Below are positions 1-5,777 of a stretch of DNA of 8,727 nucleotides, piece by piece. This DNA is from Gemmatimonadota bacterium. Its GTDB lineage: Bacteria; Gemmatimonadota; Gemmatimonadetes; Longimicrobiales; Gaopeijiaceae. The stretch's first letter is position 1; each line of letters begins with the position of its first letter. The notes below the pieces were generated by a model. It did not search any database and was not told where the DNA came from. It saw nothing but the letters and a program-made list of their open reading frames with translations. A program made the translations under genes and the position numbers. The DNA lies in the NCBI GenBank assembly GCA_016209995.1, contig JACQVC010000108.1:1-8727 (forward strand), written 5' to 3'.

Positions 1-1
1 C

Positions 2-487
<486 letters not shown>

Positions 488-521
488 CGAAGGATTGCAC
501 TGGATGGAGACATCACTTTCC

Positions 522-526
522 GGAGG
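522..526 (+). promoter_or_regulatory. Ribosome binding site of the serine hydrolase
   Basis: GGAGG lies 7 bases before the ATG at 534. It fixes that start over the in-frame TTG at 495, which has no such site and would add residues ahead of the signal peptide. A second ATG follows at 537 and could share the site. Confidence 0.75.
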
Positions 527-533
527 CCGAGTC

Positions 534-1946
534 ATGATGAGGACACGGCTGTCTCTTCGGCGACAGAAGTGGCTATCCGCAATTGTGGCCGTCGGCCTGT
601 TCCCGCTGTTCCTTGCCGCCACCGCGACGGCTCAGTCGGCCGGTCTCGACGTGGCGGCGTTGGAGCGGACCGCCCTCGAGGAGCTGTAGGCCACTAATAC
701 GCCAGGCGCTGCGATAGCCATCGTCCGGGGCGACGAGGTGGTGCTCGCGCGTGGGTTCGGCGTTGCGAACGTCGAGACCGGCGCACCGGTGACGCCCGAC
801 ATGCTCTTCCGACTCGGCTCGACGACCAAGATGTTCACGGCCGCGGCGGTCGTGAGCCTGGCCGTCGAGGGGAAGCTCCGACTCGACGAGCCCATTGGCG
901 CCCACATCCCCGGGCTGCATTCGACGCTGGCTCGAGTGACGGCGCATCAACTCCTCACCCATAGCGCCGGTTTGCGAGACGAGGCGCCGATGTTCGGGCG
1001 CCACGACGAGGAGGCGCTGGGCGAGAACGTGCGCGCCATGCAGCCGGACATGTTCTTTACCGACCCGGCGCGCGTCTTCTCCTACTCGAATCCCGGCTTC
1101 TGGATCGCCGGCTTTCTCGCGGAAGCCGTCGCAGGGCGCCCATATGCGGATGTGCTGGCCGAGCGGCTGTTCAAGCCACTGGACATGGAGCGAACTACGC
1201 TACGGCCGACCGAAGCCATGACCTATCCCCTGGCGCAGGGGCATGAGGTGGGCCAGGACGGCAGGCCCGTGATCATTCGCCCGGCTGCGAACAATACAGC
1301 CACCTGGCCCGCCGGGTCGATTTTCTCGAACGTCCTCGATCTAGCGCGATTCGTGCAAGCCTTCATGAACGGCGGCCGGCTCGACGGCAGGCAGGTGATC
1401 GCGCCCGCCATCATCGCCAAGCTGTCGGAAGCACATATCGAGACCCCGTCAGAGGACGGCGCCCGGTACGGCTACGGCCTGAACGTCGGGACGGTGCGTG
1501 GTGTCCGCATCCTCCAGCACGGAGGGTCGCGCGCCGGCTACGGATCGACCATTCGCATGGCGCCGGACCAGCGCGTGGCGGTGATCATCCTCGGAAACCG
1601 GTCGGGGTCCGGCCTGCCCAGGACGGCAGACGCGGCCCTCGAGCTGCTGCTGCCGTTCGGCCCGGCGCATGAGGCACGGGGCTCGCCAGTGCCGTTGACC
1701 GACGTCGAAATGCGGAAGTACGTGGGCACGTACAGTCAGGGCAATCAGGCTGTCGAGGTCGTGATCGAACGGGGCCAACTGGCGGTGAATACGGGAACGG
1801 CACGTCTGGCGTTGGTCAACCTGGGCGAGCATCGCTTTCGGGGCGAGGGTCCCGACGGGCCGCCTCAGACTCTCGTCTTCGTGATGGGGGAAGACGGCCG
1901 AGCGGAGTATCTATATCGTGGCACCCGCGCTTTGCGACGCCAGTGA
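534..1946 (+). pseudogene. Secreted beta-lactamase-fold serine hydrolase (PF00144 type), interrupted by in-frame amber at codon 52
   Basis: This belongs to the class C beta-lactamase / D-aminopeptidase / esterase superfamily. The start at 534 follows GGAGG. Residues 1-33 form a signal peptide (basic MMRTRLSLRRQK, hydrophobic core, ATA cleavage site before QSAG), so the intact product would be exported. Codon 52 is TAG (687-689). The same frame then runs on without another stop to the TGA at 1944-1946, making 470 codon positions in all. Catalytic motifs lie after the stop: STTK (SxxK nucleophile, S96 and K99), YSN (Y184) and HGG (residues 329-331, the third-motif position of esterase-like members). 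A beta-rich C-terminal segment (KYVGTYSQGNQ) resembles the extra domain common in these proteins. As written, translation yields a 51-residue secreted peptide. Restart at GTG 738 or 741 would give a cytoplasmic form lacking the signal and first strand. The substrate cannot be read from the sequence. The label pseudogene reflects only the single stop. Confidence 0.85.
687..689 (+). other. In-frame TAG inside the serine hydrolase
   Basis: The codon sits between GAG-CTG (EL) and GCC-ACT-AAT (ATN), just before the first core strand (TPGAAIAIVRGDE). Homology is continuous on both sides in one frame, so this is a point change and not a frameshift. A single base change from CAG, AAG, GAG or TGG could produce it. 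Confidence 0.9.
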
Positions 1947-1977
1947 CGGCTCCTCAGAACAGTCCTGGGGAATCTCG

Positions 1978-1982
1978 GGAGG
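1978..1982 (+). promoter_or_regulatory. Ribosome binding site of the amidohydrolase
   Basis: GGAGG (inside GGGAGGAG) is 5 bases before the ATG at 1988. It supports that start over the GTG at 1943, which overlaps the upstream TGA but has no purine-rich site and would place 15 polar residues before the lipoprotein signal. Confidence 0.75.
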
Positions 1983-1987
1983 AGACC

Positions 1988-3604
1988 ATGAGATCGCCTG
2001 CTCGCCTTAGCGCGTTGGCCGCGGCGGCGGCCGCGGCCGCAGTGGCGTCGCTCCTGGCCTGCGCCCCCGCCGCCGACCAGGGGCCCTACGACGTGCTGAT
2101 CGTCAACGGTCTGGTCCTGGACGGCACGGGCGCCCCGGGCGTCCAGGCGGACGTCGCGGTGCGCGGCGACCGCATCGTCAGGATATCAGAAGAGCCGCTG
2201 GCTCGTGAGACGGCCGCCCGCGTCATCGACGCGCAGGGCAAGGTGGTCTCTCCCGGCTTCATCGACATGCACGCGCACCTCGAGCCGCTCTTCCAGCTCC
2301 CCGAGGCGCAGAGCCACGCGCGCCAAGGCGTGACGACCGCGGTCGGAGGTCCGGATGGCGGTGGACCGTGGCCGTTCGCGCCGTACCTCGATTCGCTGGA
2401 AGCCGTCGGCGTGGGCATCAACGTCGCCTTCCTCGTCGGTCACAACACGATCCGCGAGGAGGTCATGGGCCTGGAGAACCGGGCGCCGTCCGCGGCCGAG
2501 CTCGAGCGCATGCGTAGCATGGTGGCGCAGGCCATGCACGAAGGCGCGTGGGGGATGTCCACGGGTCTGATCTACCTGCCCGGTGCCTATTCGAACGTCG
2601 ATGAGGTCGTCGCGCTGGTCGAGGTCGCGGCCGACTCCGGCGGAATTTATACCAGCCATCTGCGCGAGGAGGGGTTGGGTCTGCTCGACGGTGTGGGCGA
2701 AGCGCTCGAGATCGGCCGCCGCGCGGAGATCCCCGTGGTGCTCACCCACCACAAGGTCGTAGGTGCGGCGATGTGGGGCTCGAGCACGCGCACACTGGCG
2801 ATGATCGATTCCGCGCGCGCCGCGGGCACTGACGTCATGGCCGACCAGTACCCGTACACGGCCTCACACACCGGCATCGGGATCCTGGTCCCGGGGTGGG
2901 CCATGGCCGGTGGGACGCGAGCCTTCCTGGACCGCCTGAACGACGCTGCCCTACGCGACAGCATCGTGGAAGGGATCATCTTCAACATCATCAACGATCG
3001 CGGCGGCAACGACCTGCGCCGAGTGCAGTTCTCGCGGTTCGAGTCGCACAAGGAGCTGGAGGGCAAGACGCTGCACGATTGGGCGGTCATGCGCGCAATG
3101 CCATCGACTCCCGCAACCGGTGCGCAGCTCGTCATCGAAGCCATCCGCAATGGCGGCGCGAGCGCCAGCTTCCACGTACTCCACGAGGACGACGTCGAGC
3201 GGATCATGCGCCACCCCCAGACGATGATCGCATCCGACGGGCGGCTCAGCACGCCGGGCGACGGACACCCGCACCCGCGCGCCTACGGCACGTTCCCGCG
3301 CGTGCTCGGTCACTACGCGCGCGAGCGGCAGGTTCTCACGCTCGAGGACGCCGTCCGCAAGATGACGTCGCTGCCGGCTGCGCGTCTCGGCCTGAGCGAC
3401 CGCGGGCGTGTGGCCGAAGGCTTCGCCGCCGACCTGGTCATCTTCGATCCGGCAACCGTGAGCGACCGCGCGACCTTCGCGGAGCCGCACCAGTATGCGG
3501 CGGGGATCGACTATGTGATGGTGAACGGTGCGTTGGCGGTGGATGCGGGCAACTTCACGGGTCTGCGGGCCGGCCACGTGCTGCGCCGCGGACAAGCGCG
3601 GTAA
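1988..3604 (+). CDS. Lipoprotein D-aminoacylase / N-acyl-D-amino-acid deacylase-type amidohydrolase
   Basis: A 538-residue metal-dependent hydrolase of the amidohydrolase superfamily, most like N-acyl-D-amino-acid deacylases (COG3653 type), which split N-acyl-D-amino acids into a D-amino acid and a carboxylate. Residues 1-25 form a lipoprotein signal: RSPARL, an eight-alanine run, then a lipobox LLAC with C25 as the lipidated residue, so the enzyme should be membrane-anchored outside the cytoplasm. The composite beta-sandwich follows (DVLIVNGLVLDGTG). Expected metal ligands are HAH (H95, H97), TSHLREEG (H224), THHK (H254/H255) and ASDG (D417). The family signature HPHPRAYGTFPRVLG follows, and the C-terminal sandwich returns as a GFAADLVIFD strand. 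Where the characterised D-aminoacylase has a metal-bridging Cys (after GVTT), this protein has Asp (GGPDGG, D123), so it belongs to a different subgroup and its exact substrate is uncertain. It starts 41 bases after the serine hydrolase and is probably co-transcribed with it. The stop is TAA. Confidence 0.88.
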   Translation: MRSPARLSALAAAAAAAAVASLLACAPAADQGPYDVLIVNGLVLDGTGAPGVQADVAVRGDRIVRISEEPLARETAARVIDAQGKVVSPGFIDMHAHLEPLFQLPEAQSHARQGVTTAVGGPDGGGPWPFAPYLDSLEAVGVGINVAFLVGHNTIREEVMGLENRAPSAAELERMRSMVAQAMHEGAWGMSTGLIYLPGAYSNVDEVVALVEVAADSGGIYTSHLREEGLGLLDGVGEALEIGRRAEIPVVLTHHKVVGAAMWGSSTRTLAMIDSARAAGTDVMADQYPYTASHTGIGILVPGWAMAGGTRAFLDRLNDAALRDSIVEGIIFNIINDRGGNDLRRVQFSRFESHKELEGKTLHDWAVMRAMPSTPATGAQLVIEAIRNGGASASFHVLHEDDVERIMRHPQTMIASDGRLSTPGDGHPHPRAYGTFPRVLGHYARERQVLTLEDAVRKMTSLPAARLGLSDRGRVAEGFAADLVIFDPATVSDRATFAEPHQYAAGIDYVMVNGALAVDAGNFTGLRAGHVLRRGQAR

Positions 3605-3672
3605 CGAAGCACTGACGACGTTGCGGCGGCTTGTGCGACGAACCGCTGCTCGAGTGCCAGCGAATTGCGGCG

Positions 3673-3699
3673 GCCGGAGTCGACAAGACGATCGCCGGC
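3673..3699. terminator. Possible bidirectional hairpin between convergent genes
   Basis: GCCGG (3673-3677) can pair with CCGGC (3695-3699), extended by CGA (3681-3683) with TCG (3692-3694) across a 3-base bulge. It lies between the TAA of the amidohydrolase and directly abuts the TGA of the facing coiled-coil gene. There is no T-run on either side, so it is at best a weak intrinsic terminator. The rest of 3605-3699 shows nothing recognisable. Confidence 0.25.
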
Positions 3700-4239
3700 T
3701 CAGGCCGTATCCACCCGCTTCTCCTCCTCTTCGTCCTCGCCGTCCTCCCCCTCCTCCTGGTCGTCCATCGCCGCCGCCGTAGCCGCCTTCTCCTCTAGCT
3801 TCTCCTTCTCCCTCTCCCTCAGCCTTTGTATCCGCTTCTGCTGCGCCAGCGCCAACTCCCTCTCTCTTTCCTTCTCCGCCGCCTTCTCCTGCTGTTTCGC
3901 CGCGTCCTCTGCGGTGATCGTGCGCTCCGCCAGCTCGAGCTGAAACCGCATCGAGCCGACGCCCTCCCGGAGGATGCGAGCCTTCGTGCGCTGGGCCGTG
4001 GTTCGCCCCGACGCGATCTCCATGGACCCCGCGAGCTGCGACATCGAGTCGAGCCCGGCGCCCATGAACGCCATCTTCAGCTTCGCGAACGCACGCTTGA
4101 TCTGCGGGGTCAGCTGCTCGGCCTTGTCCTTGGCCGCGGCAAACTGCTCGACCAGGCCGTGCGCGCGCTGCACTTTCTCCAGGAGCTCGTGGACCGCTAC
4201 CAGGCGAACCTGAGCACTCGGACTCAGTTTTCCGGCCAT
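3700..4239 (-). CDS. Hypothetical charged coiled-coil protein
   Basis: I do not recognise this 179-residue protein. The start is the ATG at 4237-4239 (MAGKLSPSAQ), with a GC-rich purine stretch GGCGGGG just ahead as a weak ribosome binding site. Frame further upstream would overlap gltD and has no merit. Residues about 11-60 are helical with regular hydrophobic spacing (VRLVAVHELLEKV). A middle segment (GLDSMSQLAGSMEIASG) is less charged. Residues about 98-152 form a long Lys/Arg/Glu-rich helix with coiled-coil character (QKRIQRLREREKEKLEEK). The tail from about 159 is strongly acidic (DDQEEGEDGEDEEEE). There is no cysteine, signal peptide or membrane segment, so it is probably cytoplasmic and may oligomerise or bind a partner through its coil. 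It lies 86 bases after gltD on the same strand, so it may be read with gltBD or from its own promoter; I see neither a clear promoter nor a terminator in that gap. The coding composition fits a real gene, but its function is unknown. Confidence 0.75.
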   Translation of the reverse strand: MAGKLSPSAQVRLVAVHELLEKVQRAHGLVEQFAAAKDKAEQLTPQIKRAFAKLKMAFMGAGLDSMSQLAGSMEIASGRTTAQRTKARILREGVGSMRFQLELAERTITAEDAAKQQEKAAEKERERELALAQQKRIQRLREREKEKLEEKAATAAAMDDQEEGEDGEDEEEEKRVDTA

Positions 4240-4325
4240 GACCCCGCCATCTAAAACCTGAGGAGACCCGCCTGGGGAGATCCGGCGCTGCCGTGAAGGC
4301 GTGCGCTTGATCTTGACAAGGGAAG

Positions 4326-5756
4326 TTACCGTCGCGCCAGGTAGCGGTCTACACCTGCTGCGGCTTTCCGGCCGTCCGCGATCGCCCACACGACCAGCGA
4401 CTGCCCGCGGCTCATGTCGCCGGCGGTGAACACGCCGGCGATACTCGACATGTAGTTCTCGTCGACCTCGACGTTCCCTCGCCCGTTCAGCTTCACGCCC
4501 AGGTCAGCGATCATGCCCTCGTGGACCGGATGCACGAAACCCATGGCCAGCAGTACGAGATCGCATTCGATCTCGAACTCGCTGCCCGGTACCTCGAGCA
4601 TGGTCGGACGGCCGGAGGCATCCGGCGGCCCCATCTCGACATGCACGGCGTGCAGCTTCTGCACGTGGCCCCGCGCATCGCCCGACAGCTTCTTGGTGAG
4701 CACGCTCCAGTCGCGCTGGCCGCCTTCTTCCTGCGAGCTGGACGTGCGCAGCACGAGCGGCCAGTGCGGCCAGGGCGTCTCCGGCGAGGGGGTGTCGGGC
4801 GGCTTGGGAAGCAGCTCGAACTGGTAGACGACGGCGGCACCCTGGCGGTGCGCCGTGCCCAGACAGTCGGACCCGGTGTCGCCGCCGCCCAGAATCACCA
4901 CGTGCTTCCCCGTCGCGACCATACTATCCTGCGACGGGATCGCCTCGCCCGCCACGCGACGGTTCTGCTGGGTGAGATACTCCATGGCGAAGTGCACGTC
5001 CTTCAGATCGTGCCCCGGGATCGTCAATTCGCGCGGCTTCTCCGCCCCGCCGCACAGCAGCACGGCGTCGAAGAGGTCGATCAGGCGGTCCACGGGATAG
5101 TCTCGGCCCACGTGGACACCGGTCTCGATCATCACGCCCTCACGCACGAACTGCTCCGCCCGCCGATCGACGATGGACTTCTCAAGCTTGAAGTCGGGAA
5201 TCCCGTAGCGCAGGAGTCCGCCGATCCGGTCCGTCTTCTCGAACAAGGTGACCGTGTGTCCCGCGCGATTGAGCTGTTGCGCCGCCGCCATGCCGGCCGG
5301 GCCGGAGCCCACCACCGCCACCGTCTTGCCCGTCCGTACCGCCGGCGGCTCGGCCATCACCCAACCGTCGCTGAACGCGCGATCCGAGATGGCCTTCTCG
5401 ATGAAACGGATCGTCACCGCGTTATCGTTCACGTTCAGAACGCACGCCGCCTCGCAGGGCGCCGGGCAGACGCGGCCCGTGACCTCAGGGAAGTTGTTCG
5501 TGGCGTGGAGAGAGGTGATGGCCTCGTTCCAGCGGCCGCGATACACGAGATCGTTCCAATCGGGAATGATGTTGCCGAGGGGACAGCCCCAGTTGCAGAA
5601 CGGGATGCCGCAGTCCATACAGCGGGCGCCCTGGTGCCGGATCTCCTCTTCCGGCAGGTCCCGCTCGAACTCGCGCCAGTGCTGGAGCCGGTCCTCGACC
5701 GGCTCGTAACCGGGCGTACGCCTCTTGATCTGAATGAAGCCGTCGACCTTACCCAT
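4326..5756 (-). CDS. gltD: Glutamate synthase [NADPH] small (beta) subunit
   Basis: GltD takes electrons from NADPH through FAD and iron-sulfur clusters to the large subunit, which makes two glutamates from glutamine and 2-oxoglutarate. The protein has 476 residues, close to the usual 470-490, from ATG 5756 to TAA 4326-4328. The N-terminal cluster domain has C46-x2-C49-x4-C54-x3-C58 and, after a helix, C97-x3-C101-x3-C105 (RVCPAPCEAAC). The FAD dinucleotide fold carries VAVVGSGPAG (150-155). The NADPH fold carries VVILGGGDTGSDC (290-295). The closing FAD motif is GVFTAGDMSRGQS (446-447 GD). All key residues are present and the frame is unbroken. It starts 21 bases after the end of gltB with no good Shine-Dalgarno sequence (that gap reads C-rich on the coding strand), which suggests translational coupling to gltB. 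Related GltD-like oxidoreductases exist, but adjacency to gltB makes this assignment firm. Confidence 0.97.
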   Translation of the reverse strand: MGKVDGFIQIKRRTPGYEPVEDRLQHWREFERDLPEEEIRHQGARCMDCGIPFCNWGCPLGNIIPDWNDLVYRGRWNEAITSLHATNNFPEVTGRVCPAPCEAACVLNVNDNAVTIRFIEKAISDRAFSDGWVMAEPPAVRTGKTVAVVGSGPAGMAAAQQLNRAGHTVTLFEKTDRIGGLLRYGIPDFKLEKSIVDRRAEQFVREGVMIETGVHVGRDYPVDRLIDLFDAVLLCGGAEKPRELTIPGHDLKDVHFAMEYLTQQNRRVAGEAIPSQDSMVATGKHVVILGGGDTGSDCLGTAHRQGAAVVYQFELLPKPPDTPSPETPWPHWPLVLRTSSSQEEGGQRDWSVLTKKLSGDARGHVQKLHAVHVEMGPPDASGRPTMLEVPGSEFEIECDLVLLAMGFVHPVHEGMIADLGVKLNGRGNVEVDENYMSSIAGVFTAGDMSRGQSLVVWAIADGRKAAAGVDRYLARR

Positions 5757-5777
5757 GATCCGGCGGGGGGGTTAGTA

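Noticed and set aside
1943..1987. GTG start at 1943 overlapping the upstream TGA (GTGA), suggesting translational coupling
   Set aside because: It has no ribosome binding site and would put 15 polar residues in front of a lipoprotein signal. GGAGG plus ATG at 1988 fits far better.
2018..2045. GCG/GCC-rich repeat-like tract
   Set aside because: It encodes the alanine-rich core of the lipoprotein signal peptide and needs no other explanation.
4304..4325. TTGACA-like box on the + strand and TTGTCA on the - strand after gltD as a promoter
   Set aside because: No matching -10 element at suitable spacing on either strand, and the + strand direction would read antisense into gltD.
4240..4389. Upstream extension of the coiled-coil gene to 4389
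   Set aside because: It would overlap the end of gltD by about 64 bases and adds an Arg/Pro/Ser-rich stretch with no domain character. ATG 4239 is the sensible start.
5765..5771. Seven-base G run between gltB and gltD as a possible slippage or phase-variation site
   Set aside because: It lies in the intergenic gap, so length change would not alter either frame, and no promoter spacing could be tied to it.
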